From NCBI GenBank assembly GCA_049976505.1, contig JBMFIC010000003.1, positions 1 through 64,000 of the forward strand: DNA of 64,000 nt, in the 5' to 3' direction. Below the pieces are notes generated by a model. The model was given only the letters and a program-made list of their open reading frames with translations, did not search any database and was not told the DNA's origin. Numbering within the stretch: position 1 is the stretch's first letter; each line of letters begins with the position of its first letter. This DNA comes from CAYFFZ01 sp049976505 (lineage in GTDB: Archaea > Thermoproteota > Nitrososphaeria > Conexivisphaerales > UBA164). Positions 9,171 to 18,329 of the stretch are shown piece after piece. Made by a program: the position numbers and the translations under genes.

Positions 9171-10841
9171 TCACGGCAGCACGCTCAGCAGGAACCGTAT
9201 TATGTCCACCTCCGTAAGGACGCCAATCAGCTTCCAGCCCTCGTCGACCACGAACACGTGATCCTCCTCTGAGCTAAGCATTGCATCCACAACCTCGCCA
9301 AGCCTGGACGTGGAGCTCACCGTGAGCCCCCTCTTTATCTCCAGGTCAGCCAGCGTGAGGGACCTGTACCTTTCGGGCAGGGAAGCAAGGTACTCTATCG
9401 AAACGTATCCCAGGAAGACCCCATCCTCGTTCACAACTGGAAGAACCTTCAGGGTCTTCTCCTTTAGAAGCCTGAAGGCCTCATTGACGGTCTTTCCGTG
9501 CTCAATGAACACCGGGTTCCTGTTCATTATGTCCTTTACCATGACCTCAGAGACGTGAGGGGCGGTCCTGAGAGCCCTCGAGTAGAACCTTTCAAGAGCA
9601 AAGGTGCCCCTGTCTAGCTTGTTCGCTGGCTGGTACTCATATATCGTGAACCTGTAGCTGATAAAGTAGCTGGCTATTGAGGATATCAGGAGCGGAATGG
9701 CCAAGCTCCCTCCGACTAGCTCGAGAAGGAACGTGACCGGGACCAGGACTATCTTGTTAACCCCAGCTGCCATGCTCGCCATTCCCAGGAGCACGAAGAG
9801 CACCACGTATCTTGGAAAGAACGCGTAGCCTATTACGTAGCCGAAGAGGGCCCCTATCTCTATGCTTGGAAGCAGAAGGCCGCCGCTTGCGCCGAAGTTT
9901 ATCACGGAAGAAACCGTTACTATCCTGAGGACCAGCGCCAGAATCGCGGCCGTGAGCCCCAGCTTCACGAGAAGGGCCGAGCTGAGCAGGCCGAAGCCGG
10001 GGCCTATCGAGGCCGGAAATAGGTAGCCCAGGGTCCCCACCATGAGCCCTCCTATGAGGATCAGGAGCGGAAAGCTGGCCACCCTCATGAGGATCTGGGC
10101 CAACCTTGAGAACGCCCTGTAGAAGCTTATGAATCCTATGGAGAAAAGACCGGAGACAATGCCGAAGGCCAGCGATATGGCTATCACGGTTATGGTCAGG
10201 GGCATTGCCTGGAAAGAAACAGAAGATATTATCGACGGAGTCTTCAGAACGAATGAGGTGAGGTATGAGGTGGCAGAGGCCAAAGCGGAGGGCAGAAACG
10301 GGTCCTTTTCAAGATCCCCCCTGTAAGGCAGCTCCAGCGAAAGAAGAAAGCCGCTCAGCGGAGCCTTGAAGAGCGCCGTGAATCCGGCAGCCAGGCCGGT
10401 CATCAGTATCGTCTTCTGATCTATCTCAACCCCAAGAAGATCCCTAACCTTTTTCGATATTCCTGCCCCAACAAGAGCTGCTCCTCCCTCTGGGCCTACC
10501 GGGGCTCCGAACGCAAAGGAGAGGAACGATGATAGGGCATAAAGCGACGAATCCCTGAGGCTCAGGGATCCCGGGGAGGTGTGATAGTACTCGAGGACCA
10601 CATCGAACGAGTCCTTTGGCCTCCTCTTCAGGAACATCCGTATTGGAAGGCTTGAAAGGATTATGCTGAGAAACACGAATGAATAGGCCAGGTTGGGAAC
10701 CGTTGCAAGCGCCCTCTCAAACACTTTCCAGAGCCCGTAGAAGAAATAAAACGCTACGGACACCGCTATACCCACCGCTGCCCCTATAACCATCGGGCCT
10801 ATCCAGGCGTTTATGCTTGACCATGCTAGTCTTCTTTTCAT
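9171..10841 (-). CDS. ClC-type chloride channel/transporter with CBS domains
   Basis: A 556-residue ClC protein. The membrane part (1-400) contains GPEGGAALVGAG (the GREGP-like chloride motif) and GASGGLLLPSIEIGALFG (the GxFxP-like region). The C-terminal 140 residues form a CBS pair, starting at VKDIMNRNPVF and ending at VLTEVDIIRFLLS; such pairs usually bind adenine nucleotides and regulate gating. The classic GSGIP motif is not obvious, so selectivity and channel versus antiporter mode are open. Confidence 0.87.
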   Translation of the reverse strand: MKRRLAWSSINAWIGPMVIGAAVGIAVSVAFYFFYGLWKVFERALATVPNLAYSFVFLSIILSSLPIRMFLKRRPKDSFDVVLEYYHTSPGSLSLRDSSLYALSSFLSFAFGAPVGPEGGAALVGAGISKKVRDLLGVEIDQKTILMTGLAAGFTALFKAPLSGFLLSLELPYRGDLEKDPFLPSALASATSYLTSFVLKTPSIISSVSFQAMPLTITVIAISLAFGIVSGLFSIGFISFYRAFSRLAQILMRVASFPLLILIGGLMVGTLGYLFPASIGPGFGLLSSALLVKLGLTAAILALVLRIVTVSSVINFGASGGLLLPSIEIGALFGYVIGYAFFPRYVVLFVLLGMASMAAGVNKIVLVPVTFLLELVGGSLAIPLLISSIASYFISYRFTIYEYQPANKLDRGTFALERFYSRALRTAPHVSEVMVKDIMNRNPVFIEHGKTVNEAFRLLKEKTLKVLPVVNEDGVFLGYVSIEYLASLPERYRSLTLADLEIKRGLTVSSTSRLGEVVDAMLSSEEDHVFVVDEGWKLIGVLTEVDIIRFLLSVLP

Positions 10842-10930
10842 GACAACACATCAATAATTCCTCCAGCTAATATTTTAATGCTGACATACGCCTCTGTTGA
10901 GCTCGGCAGAAAAGTTTGAGGCGAAAACGC

Positions 10931-10937
10931 TTAAATA
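10931..10937 (+). promoter_or_regulatory. TATA box of the HPr gene
   Basis: TTAAATA lies 30 bases before the ATG at 10967, with purine-rich GCGAAAACGC just upstream as a possible TFB site. This spacing predicts a message that starts at or next to the start codon. Confidence 0.55.
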
Positions 10938-10966
10938 CGCACGGCGTTTCCTATCTAAATTTATAT

Positions 10967-11251
10967 ATGACCGGAGGGGCCGTTTCCTTCAAGGCAAAGC
11001 TGAACAACAGGCTCGGACTTCACGCGAGGCCAGCCAGCCTGTTCGTTGAGACCACCAAGAGGTTCCGCTCGAGGATACTCGTGAAGAAGGGGGAGAAGGT
11101 CGTTGATGGCAAAAGCATCGTGAGCGTGCTAACGTTGGGGGCTGAGTATGGAGATGAAATTGAGATAACGTGCGAGGGAGAGGACGCAGAAGAAGCCGCA
11201 GAGGCTCTGAAGGAGCTGATTGAAAGGCTGCCTGAGCTTGAGGCTGAATAA
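10967..11251 (+). CDS. HPr-like phosphocarrier protein
   Basis: A 94-residue HPr-fold protein. The phosphorylated histidine of the family is His19 in GLHARPASLFVE, and the regulatory serine is Ser50 in DGKSIVSV. Both are intact, so the protein could be phosphorylated. HPr normally belongs to the sugar phosphotransferase system, which is rare in crenarchaea, and no Enzyme I or II gene is visible in the window. I chose the ATG at 10967 because the TATA box fits and the extra 17 codons upstream are not HPr-like. It lies upstream of the glcD-glcF pair with 123 bases between. Confidence 0.88.
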   Translation: MTGGAVSFKAKLNNRLGLHARPASLFVETTKRFRSRILVKKGEKVVDGKSIVSVLTLGAEYGDEIEITCEGEDAEEAAEALKELIERLPELEAE

Positions 11252-11374
11252 GGAGCCTGCCTTAACCGGCGGGATCTCCGGCGTTAGAGCACAGGCGATC
11301 GTGAGGTTCATCTGCAGAATTTCTGTCCGTCGATTTTTAATAAAATAATAAATGCGCTGCATCCTAAAAATTGT

Positions 11375-12748
11375 GTGGACAGAACAGAGGAGCTGGTTGA
11401 AGAGCTCAGAAATATAGTCGGGGAGGAATACGTCCTGACTAAGCCAGAGCAAGTGATTCCGTACGTGCGCGACGCCTCGTACATAAGGGGAGAGATGCCC
11501 CTTGCTGTAGTTCTTCCGGGAAGTGCGGATGAGATATCTAGGGTTCTCAGGCTCTCCAGCGAGAACGATGTTCCTGTGTATGTGAGGGGAGGAGGAACAT
11601 CTCTTACGGGCTCCTCGGTGCCGCTGGGAGGGATAGTCCTTTCCACCCTCAGGCTGGACAGAATAATCGAGGTTAACGTGAGGGACAGGTACGTGATAGC
11701 TGAGGCTGGGGTAAGGCTCAGGGACCTGAGCTACGAGCTCTCGAGGTACGGATATATGTACCTTCCGGATCCTGCAAGCGAAATAGCTGCAACGGTTGGC
11801 GGAAGCATATCCACGAACGCAGGAGGGCTAAGGGGAGCCAGATACGGCACAACCAAGGACTGGGTCCTGGGGCTTGAGGTCGTTCTGCCCGACGGAACAG
11901 TAACCTGGTTCGGCGAGAAAACGCTCAAGCGCTCTGCAGGATACGACCTTGCATCGCTTATGGTGGGCAGCGAGGGCACCCTTGGCGTGATCACGAAGGC
12001 CATACTCAAGATTGCTCCGGCTGAAAGGCCAGAGGCCCTTCTGATGGCCTTCTACGACACCTATGACACGATAAGCGAGGCGATATCGGGTCTAAATGAA
12101 AGGGGGGCGGTCCCGATCATGGCCGAGTTTCTGGACAGATCCTCGATGGAGGCGCTTGGGCCTCAGGGATTAAGATATCCCGAGAGGGCGGAGAGCCTTC
12201 TGATTATAATGACCGCCGACAGGACGGAGGAGGTGGCCGAGGCCCTAAAAGGCACCGGTCCCATTGAGATAAGGACGTTCAGAGAATCAAGGGAGATTGA
12301 GGACGTGCTCAGGATGAGGAGGGGGCTATACTCGTCCCTTCTGACCCAGAGGAAGAGGCCGGATGAGACTATAATAATCGGGGACGTAGTCGTGCCGCCC
12401 TCAAGGATATCGAAGGCCCTGAGGGAGATTCAGGGGGCGTCCAGGGAAAGCGGTCTGAGGGTTGCCGTGTTTGGCCACATAGGGGACGGGAACATACATC
12501 TGAACGTCTTTGCTTCGCCTGATGAGATGGGGGCCGCCGAGGACCTCCTCAGGAGGACCGCGGAAATAGCCATTAGGAACGACGGCTGCGTGTCGGCGGA
12601 GCATGGCATAGGGCTTGAGAAGAGGGAGCTCCTGCTGCTCGAATGCTCCATAAGAAACACGTGCGTAAACGTTGAGCTCATGAAGTCGATCAAGAGGGCA
12701 TTTGATCCAAGGAACATACTGAACAGGGGGAAGCTGTTCGTTGATTGA
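11375..12748 (+). CDS. glcD: FAD-linked oxidase, GlcD/D-lactate dehydrogenase type
   Basis: A 457-residue flavoprotein that oxidises a 2-hydroxy acid such as glycolate or D-lactate. The PCMH-type FAD-binding half shows VYVRGGGTSLTGSSVP (about 68-83) and EIAATVGGSISTNAGG (about 134-149), then MVGSEGTLGVITKA. The C-terminal half carries VFGHIGDGNIHLNV and SAEHGIGLEKRE, typical of the family. It begins with GTG. Its last eight bases overlap the next gene, an Fe-S subunit, so the two probably form one enzyme. Confidence 0.9.
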   Translation: MDRTEELVEELRNIVGEEYVLTKPEQVIPYVRDASYIRGEMPLAVVLPGSADEISRVLRLSSENDVPVYVRGGGTSLTGSSVPLGGIVLSTLRLDRIIEVNVRDRYVIAEAGVRLRDLSYELSRYGYMYLPDPASEIAATVGGSISTNAGGLRGARYGTTKDWVLGLEVVLPDGTVTWFGEKTLKRSAGYDLASLMVGSEGTLGVITKAILKIAPAERPEALLMAFYDTYDTISEAISGLNERGAVPIMAEFLDRSSMEALGPQGLRYPERAESLLIIMTADRTEEVAEALKGTGPIEIRTFRESREIEDVLRMRRGLYSSLLTQRKRPDETIIIGDVVVPPSRISKALREIQGASRESGLRVAVFGHIGDGNIHLNVFASPDEMGAAEDLLRRTAEIAIRNDGCVSAEHGIGLEKRELLLLECSIRNTCVNVELMKSIKRAFDPRNILNRGKLFVD

Positions 12749-13934
12749 TGAGCTTCTGAGGGAGACCGGGAACTGCATAAACTGCGGCTTCTGCGAGGCC
12801 GCGTGTCCAACTCTTCCGGCATTCGATTACAGGGCCTCGTTCGGGGCAAGGGGGAGGATAAACCTGGCAAGGGAGTTTCTGAGCGGAAGGAGAGAGCTCG
12901 AGTACTTGGACTTCTTTGAGTCGTGCCTGAGCTGCTACGCCTGCTACGCCGTGTGCCCTGCGGGGGTCAACGCAGGAAGGGTCAGCGAGATCATGAAGGA
13001 GATGATCGCCGATGGCCATCTAGGACATCGGAGGAGCCCAGTTGCAGACATGATAGTAAGAGTGACTGTGAAGTACATGGACCCGCTTGGGCTTGACGAG
13101 AGGGAGCTAACGCAATGGGCTGAGGGCATCGAGTTTGACGAGGACAGCGGCGTAATCCTCTACACTGGGCACATGTACCAGCTCATGCCATACGCGAGGA
13201 AGCTCAAGGACATGCTGCTTAGGCTGGGGCCCATGAGCGGCCCACTGGCCCGGATAGCTGCGATCGAACCTTCGTTAGTAAAGATGGCAAGAGGCCTTAA
13301 GGACCGGGAGCTCAAGAGCAGGATGGACGGCTACCTCAGAAGGATCGCGCTGCTTCTTAAAAGAAAGGGCCTCAGGTTTAACTACCTAGGAAGGGATGAG
13401 CCCTATCCCGGAACCCTGATCCTTGACCTGGGTTATGTGAGCGAGTTCAGGAGGTACGCTGAAAGGGTCGTGGAAATCTTCAGGTCCAGGGGGGTGGAAA
13501 CCATAGTAACCGTGGATCCGCACACGTATGATCTCTTAATCAATAAATACCCTGAATACGTGAGAGGCTTTGACTTCGAAGTGAAACACTATCTTGACTA
13601 CGTTGATCCTGAGGATCTGGTCAAAGGGGACCGGAGGATAACGCTTCACGAGCCGTGCCACTTCGTACGGCACACGGAGTATGACAGGCCAAGAAAGCTC
13701 CTAGAGGAAAGGTATCGACTTGTGCTTCCCGCTCACAGCGGTAGGAACACGTACTGCTGCGGGGGTCCCATAGAGTTCCTCTATCCTGGGAGCTCGGAGA
13801 AAATAGCAAGAAGAAGGCTTAAGGAGCTCAGGGATACCGGGGCTGAACTGGCAGTTACGGCGTGCCCGATATGTTATTCCAACCTCTTCGCGGAGGGCTA
13901 CGTCGCAGACATCCCCGAGCTTCTCAACGTTTGA
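12741..13934 (+). CDS. glcF: Fe-S oxidoreductase subunit, GlcF-type with CCG domains
   Basis: A 397-residue partner of the flavoprotein. Two [4Fe-4S] motifs open the protein: CINCGFCEAACP (12-23) and CLSCYACYAVCP (about 62-73). Two cysteine-rich domains follow; the second is complete with HEPCHFVRHTEY, TYCCGGPIEF and TACPICYSNL, while the first has no CCG motif that I can see (LDLGYVSEF stands at the expected place). It probably carries electrons from the hydroxyacid oxidase to quinone or another acceptor. Confidence 0.88.
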   Translation: MIDELLRETGNCINCGFCEAACPTLPAFDYRASFGARGRINLAREFLSGRRELEYLDFFESCLSCYACYAVCPAGVNAGRVSEIMKEMIADGHLGHRRSPVADMIVRVTVKYMDPLGLDERELTQWAEGIEFDEDSGVILYTGHMYQLMPYARKLKDMLLRLGPMSGPLARIAAIEPSLVKMARGLKDRELKSRMDGYLRRIALLLKRKGLRFNYLGRDEPYPGTLILDLGYVSEFRRYAERVVEIFRSRGVETIVTVDPHTYDLLINKYPEYVRGFDFEVKHYLDYVDPEDLVKGDRRITLHEPCHFVRHTEYDRPRKLLEERYRLVLPAHSGRNTYCCGGPIEFLYPGSSEKIARRRLKELRDTGAELAVTACPICYSNLFAEGYVADIPELLNV

Positions 13935-14011
13935 TATAATTAAATTCTAAATTACTTATAGAAGCACTTCACAAAAACAAAAAAAATTGCATTATTGTTG
14001 CGCTGACTCTT

Positions 14012-14158
14012 TTACTTCTTTCCGAGTATCCTGTAGAGCTTCGTCCCGCAGACTGGACAGACTCCTACTATTGCCTTCCTTCCGTTCTTGAGGGTTACTT
14101 CCTGTGGGTTCTTAATTTCCCTCTTCGCCCTGCACTTGACGCAGTATGCCTCTACCAT
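14012..14158 (-). CDS. Small zinc-binding protein, DUF5679-like
   Basis: A 48-residue protein with two cysteine pairs: YCVKCRAKREIKNPQ at the start and GVCPVCGTKLYRILGKK at the end. The middle is VTLKNGRKAIV. The pattern matches the DUF5679 family of small archaeal and bacterial zinc proteins as I remember it. Function unknown. It stands alone, with AT-rich DNA on both sides. Confidence 0.8.
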   Translation of the reverse strand: MVEAYCVKCRAKREIKNPQEVTLKNGRKAIVGVCPVCGTKLYRILGKK

Positions 14159-14316
14159 TTGAGCTCATTCTTAAGAGGGCCTAGCTTATATTTAAAGGCT
14201 CTAGCATAACAAAAGTTGATCTTTAGTTAAATTGGAATACTGTTTAAATTCTTTTTCAAGAACGCGCTTAAAGATCAAAAAATAAATAAATGAATTTTCC
14301 AGCTATTTCTGCGATT

Positions 14317-14775
14317 TTAAGATACGTAGAAGGTCGGCGAGTTGATCGTGTAGCCCGTTGTGGTGGTCAGCTCAACGTAATAGGAGTGTCCTGACGGTAA
14401 TCCTCGACTATTAGTGCCAGTAACATTGATTGTAAATTTAACAACGCTGTTTGGTGATACTGTAAGCGAAGGAGAAGATAATGAATACGTACCTACATAC
14501 GTTCCATCTGAGGAGTATACGTATGAATTATTAACGAAAGTTACCGGCGATGTTCCGAAGTTCTGGACGTAGAGCGTTATTATATTACTGCTATTATACG
14601 ATACCGCTGTTATTTTAACGTTGGGAACCGATGAGGAGGACGTGGAAGTCAGGCTGGAGATGTACCCCGATACGAAGCTGTACAGCAGTATTCCCGCTAC
14701 CACCGTTATAACGATCAGGATCAGCGTTGCTATTATCGGCGAGATTGCCTTTCTCTTTCTGAACCTGGCATGCAT
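14317..14775 (-). CDS. Type IV pilin-like protein with class III signal peptide
   Basis: A 152-residue secreted protein. The N terminus MHARFRKRKAISPIIATLIL has a basic head directly followed by the hydrophobic pilin helix (about 10-35), the form recognised by archaeal prepilin peptidase, with cleavage likely close to residue 9. The rest is rich in Ser, Thr, Asn and Val, with several N-x-S/T sites, as in archaeal pilins and adhesins. No assembly ATPase or membrane platform gene is nearby, so it is an orphan subunit. Confidence 0.8.
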   Translation of the reverse strand: MHARFRKRKAISPIIATLILIVITVVAGILLYSFVSGYISSLTSTSSSSVPNVKITAVSYNSSNIITLYVQNFGTSPVTFVNNSYVYSSDGTYVGTYSLSSPSLTVSPNSVVKFTINVTGTNSRGLPSGHSYYVELTTTTGYTINSPTFYVS

Positions 14776-14873
14776 TTTATTTTTACAGTACGTGCTTTTC
14801 TTAAAAAATTTTTTGTTTAAACTCTTTTATAAAACGATCAAATGTGTTCGTTTTTAGGGCTTTCTTGTTTAGC

Positions 14874-16913
14874 TTACACCGCGCAGTACTTGCGCCACGC
14901 CTTCTCGTATATCTGCCCGTTTCTCAGCATCATCATTATTATCCTCACCGCCTCCTCGTTGGTGAACTTCCCTGTCTTTACCAGCTCGTCTATGAGCTTC
15001 CTCTCCTCCACCGGCTCGTTGTTCGGGCCGCACAGGCTCTTTATGGTCTCAAGAGCTATCTGAAGCTTGGTCCTCTCGCTCGCGGGCTTCCCCTGAAGTA
15101 TGCCGCCGATGTCCATCTTCCTGCTTCTCACGTCTATTCCTACGGTCTCGAGCATCTTCCTCACAAGGGCTATAGCCCTCTCGGCGTCCTCGGCATCGGC
15201 AACGGGCTTGAGAAGGAGCCTCGCCCTTGCAAGCGTGAGCCTTATCAGCGTTTCGAGCTGCCTGGCCGTTATCGCTATGGTTCCCTCCTGGCTCATGCTC
15301 CTCATCTGGAGATAGAACTCCTTGATCCTCTTTGATGCCTCCTCGCTCAGAACGGGGTTGACCCTCTTCGTGTACGCGATGTACTTCCTGAGCAGCATGA
15401 AGTCTATTGGCGGTGCCATCCTGTAGGCGCTCTTCCTTCTTATCTCCAGTATGTGGTCGGCAAGCTTTTCATCGCTCTCCTTTTCCGGGATGTCCCTGAC
15501 CACGTATATCAGGTCGAACCTGTTGAGGAGCGGTATAGGAAGGCTTACGTTCTCGTAGAGGTTCTTGTATGGGTCATACCTTCCGAAGGCCGGGTTTGCT
15601 GCTGCAAGTATGGACGTCCTGGCGTTGAGCGTTGCCACGATTCCGCCCTTCGCCACGCTGACCGTCTGCTGTTCCATCACCTCGTGAAGAACGCTCCTGT
15701 CCTCTGGCTTCATCTTGTCGAACTCATCGATGCACGCTATGCCCTGGTCCGCCAGAACAACTGCTCCCGCCTCGAGCATCATCATCCCGTTGCTCTCCTT
15801 TACCACGGCAGCGGTAAGTCCTGCGGCCGTCGATCCCCTCCCGCTTGTGTAAAGCGCCCTCGGAGCAAGCCTCGATATGTACTTGAGAAGCTCCGACTTC
15901 GCCGTCCCTGGATCTCCCACGAGAAGCACGTTTATGTCCCCCCTGAGCGTCTGGCCGTCGGGAAGCGTTACCTGAGGAGATCCAACCGCGAGAAGCAGCA
16001 GCGCCTCCTTGATGTCCTCGTGCCCGTAGATCCCTGGAGCCACCGAGTTTATCAGCATCTCATACGCGTTCGGGTTCCTGGCTATCTCCAGGATCTTGGC
16101 CTCGTCCTCCGGGGTTATCTCTATCTTCTCGTTTCCCCGTGCCAGCTCCTCTATCCAGAGGCCCTCAAGCTTTATCTTGAAGAGGCTTGTCTGCGCGTTC
16201 CTCCTTCCCTTCTCCTGTTCGGCCCTGATTATTCCCGTCACGACAACCCTGTCTCCAGGCCTTGAAACGTTCACGAGGTCTCCCTCGATTTCGATGTCTA
16301 TGTACTGCGGAAGCTGTCCCGGGGGCAGCTCCTCAGGCAGCTCCTGAATCCTTATGACCTGATAGTCGGTGAAGACGCTCCGCGACCTGTCGAGCTCGAG
16401 CTCCTTCTCCCCACACTCCATGCACTTCGGAGGCTTCCTGAGAGACGTGCCGTGCTGGGGGACCATGTTCAGGTGCCCCCTTGGGCACACGAAGGCGGCT
16501 ATCTTGAGAAGGGGCATGACCTCTGAGGTCCTGACCACCATTCCACCAACTGAAACGAGCCTGTCTATGTACTTCGAGCTAACGCTTCTCAGGTTGAGCC
16601 TTTCAGAAAGCCCCCTTATCCTTACCCTGAACTCGTTCTTTACCTCCTCGGCGTAAACCGGGTTCTCGACCTTCAGAGTCTCGAACGCGGCCCTGGATAG
16701 CTCGCTCAGGGCAACGTCTGGGGACTCAACAAGCATCACGGCAAGGTCCGGGTCGAACTTTAGTATGTCCTGGTAGTCTATAACAACCGACTTCCTCTCC
16801 TCTGCCGCCAGCTTGGATATCTGGTCCCTGTACTTGTACCTGCCATCGGGTCCCCTGAAGCTCTTCAGGAACAGCTCGAACTGATCGTACAGCTTTGACT
16901 GTGTGTAGACCAT
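14874..16913 (-). CDS. mcm: Replicative helicase MCM
   Basis: A 679-residue MCM, the hexameric replicative helicase. The N-terminal domain contains a zinc site (CPRGH at 143-147, CMECGEK at 164-170). The AAA+ core has Walker A GDPGTAKS (333-340), Walker B ACIDEFDKM (near 395) and an arginine-finger segment LLNRFDLIYVV. A C-terminal winged helix follows (about 600-679). It overlaps the GINS23 gene by one base (TGATG), matching the mcm-gins23 pairing known from Sulfolobus. Confidence 0.96.
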   Translation of the reverse strand: MVYTQSKLYDQFELFLKSFRGPDGRYKYRDQISKLAAEERKSVVIDYQDILKFDPDLAVMLVESPDVALSELSRAAFETLKVENPVYAEEVKNEFRVRIRGLSERLNLRSVSSKYIDRLVSVGGMVVRTSEVMPLLKIAAFVCPRGHLNMVPQHGTSLRKPPKCMECGEKELELDRSRSVFTDYQVIRIQELPEELPPGQLPQYIDIEIEGDLVNVSRPGDRVVVTGIIRAEQEKGRRNAQTSLFKIKLEGLWIEELARGNEKIEITPEDEAKILEIARNPNAYEMLINSVAPGIYGHEDIKEALLLLAVGSPQVTLPDGQTLRGDINVLLVGDPGTAKSELLKYISRLAPRALYTSGRGSTAAGLTAAVVKESNGMMMLEAGAVVLADQGIACIDEFDKMKPEDRSVLHEVMEQQTVSVAKGGIVATLNARTSILAAANPAFGRYDPYKNLYENVSLPIPLLNRFDLIYVVRDIPEKESDEKLADHILEIRRKSAYRMAPPIDFMLLRKYIAYTKRVNPVLSEEASKRIKEFYLQMRSMSQEGTIAITARQLETLIRLTLARARLLLKPVADAEDAERAIALVRKMLETVGIDVRSRKMDIGGILQGKPASERTKLQIALETIKSLCGPNNEPVEERKLIDELVKTGKFTNEEAVRIIMMMLRNGQIYEKAWRKYCAV

Positions 16914-17434
16914 CAGCCCTCACTTATTACGTTCGAGTACCACCCCTCTATCTCGGACTTGATCTTCCTGTAGAGCATGATCTCCTCTTGCGTAAGGAGC
17001 GAGGATAGCTTCTCCGGCTCTACGCCCTGAACCGCCATCTGAACTATCTTGTTGATCCTTATTTTAATCAGATCATAAACATACATTTTTATCCTTTGGT
17101 CATCTTTTTTTAACTTCACGTAAAGAGAGAACTTCTGGTAGAAGTCCTGGGGGAGGGGCCCTAGCTGAAAAGCCCCCAGCATCTTCTCCTTGTTGAGAGC
17201 GTTGAACACCTCTACTTCGAACTCCTCAGTATCCACCTTTATGAGGCCCCTCTCTGCCAGGGCCGGGGCTAGCCACAGCCCAACGTCAACTATCTCGCCC
17301 TTCTTCGGGCCGTTTATGTTTATGTAGTCGAACTTGAAGTCCGGCCTGTCTGCGGCGAACTCGGCCTTTATGGAGCCCAGTCGGCCCAACATCCTCATTA
17401 GCCTGAGATTAGCGCCAAGATCCTCGCACATCAT
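16913..17434 (-). CDS. gins23: GINS complex subunit GINS23
   Basis: A 173-residue replication factor of the CMG-like helicase. The small beta-rich B domain comes first (about 15-75) and the helical A domain second (about 80-165, with LGPLPQDFYQKFSLYVK), the order that separates GINS23 from GINS51. It lies directly upstream of mcm. A TATA-like TTATATC about 25-30 bases before the start supports a leaderless message for the pair. The first two codons are both ATG. Confidence 0.88.
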   Translation of the reverse strand: MMCEDLGANLRLMRMLGRLGSIKAEFAADRPDFKFDYININGPKKGEIVDVGLWLAPALAERGLIKVDTEEFEVEVFNALNKEKMLGAFQLGPLPQDFYQKFSLYVKLKKDDQRIKMYVYDLIKIRINKIVQMAVQGVEPEKLSSLLTQEEIMLYRKIKSEIEGWYSNVISEG

Positions 17435-17589
17435 TATCCTCGTACGTTCTCCGCTGATATAACGTTAACTTAACAAACGCCCCCAGCCGAGGAGCTCCAT
17501 GATAAAATGAGCGACAAGCCCCGTCATCCAGGTCTGGAAGGAGGTCAGGTTAAGTTTAATTATATCCTAACGAATAACGGGGATGTAAG

Positions 17590-17952
17590 ATGTTCAGGAT
17601 GAACAGGGATATGCGGAGGATGCTCGAGAAGATGGGCGTCAAGATAACCGAGCTGCAGAACGTCAGGGAGGTCATAATAAGGACCGATAAGGAGGAATAC
17701 GTGATCAGGGAGCCCGCGGTTAACCTTGTATCCATGCAGGGAACTACAAGCTTTGAAATAATAGGGGGAACGGTAACCAGGAGCGAGCTGAAAAAGGAGG
17801 AGCCACAGCAGCCCCAGATTAAGGAGGAGGACGTAATTCTCGTTGCAAGGGAGGCCGGGGTCAGCAGGGATGAAGCCGAGAGGGCTCTGAGGGAATCCAA
17901 CGGGGATATAGCGCTCGCAATCCTTAAGCTTGAGGAAAGGAAGAGATCCTAA
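17590..17952 (+). CDS. nac: Nascent polypeptide-associated complex protein
   Basis: A 120-residue archaeal NAC that binds nascent chains at the ribosome exit. The NAC domain (about 1-65) begins MFRMNRDMRRMLEKMG and holds VREVIIRTDKEEYVI. The C-terminal UBA domain (about 78-118) has VAREAGVSRDEAERAL and DIALAILKL. A TATA-like TTAATTATATCC about 28 bases upstream fits a short or absent leader. Confidence 0.95.
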   Translation: MFRMNRDMRRMLEKMGVKITELQNVREVIIRTDKEEYVIREPAVNLVSMQGTTSFEIIGGTVTRSELKKEEPQQPQIKEEDVILVAREAGVSRDEAERALRESNGDIALAILKLEERKRS

Positions 17953-17964
17953 ATTATATATTGC

Positions 17965-18285
17965 TCAGGACCGCCTGAACCTGAAGCCAATCTCTATGTT
18001 GACCGTCGGTGGGAAGTTTATCTTGGTCAGCTGGGCCATAACCCTTTCGTTGTAGGCTATTTCTATCAGCCTCCTGTGCAGCCTCAGCTCCCACTTGTCG
18101 TACGTGTGCGTTCCCTCCCCGGATGGGGCCTTTCTCACCACGACCAGGAGCCTCTTGGTGGGAAGGGGGATGGGGCCGATTACCTTTACCCCTATCTTCT
18201 CAGCCATCTCCTTGATGGCCTTGCTGACGTTCTCTATGTCCTCAAGGCTGCTTGATGTGAGCTTGATTCTAGCTATCTGATCCAT
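17965..18285 (-). CDS. rps10: 30S ribosomal protein S10
   Basis: A 106-residue S10, with IGPIPLPTKRLLVVVRK and a C-terminal VNIEIGFRFRRS. The open frame extends to a GTG at 18327, but I chose the ATG at 18285 (MDQIARIKLTSS). It matches the family start, and an AAATATAAA box on the minus strand lies about 26 bases before it, so the longer start would overlap the promoter. It follows the Elf1-like gene, and may also be read from that gene's promoter. Confidence 0.92.
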   Translation of the reverse strand: MDQIARIKLTSSSLEDIENVSKAIKEMAEKIGVKVIGPIPLPTKRLLVVVRKAPSGEGTHTYDKWELRLHRRLIEIAYNERVMAQLTKINFPPTVNIEIGFRFRRS

Positions 18286-18329
18286 CCCAATATACCAAAA
18301 GGGCCCCTTTATATTTACTTTACGCACCT

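Noticed and set aside
15453..16265. A 270-codon open frame on the plus strand inside mcm
   Set aside because: It lies wholly opposite mcm, has a composition rich in Arg, Val, Leu and Tyr typical of antisense frames and resembles no family. The minus-strand MCM is certain.
17965..18327. Longer S10 starting at GTG 18327
   Set aside because: The added 14 residues do not look like S10 and overlap a TATA-like box that fits the ATG at 18285.
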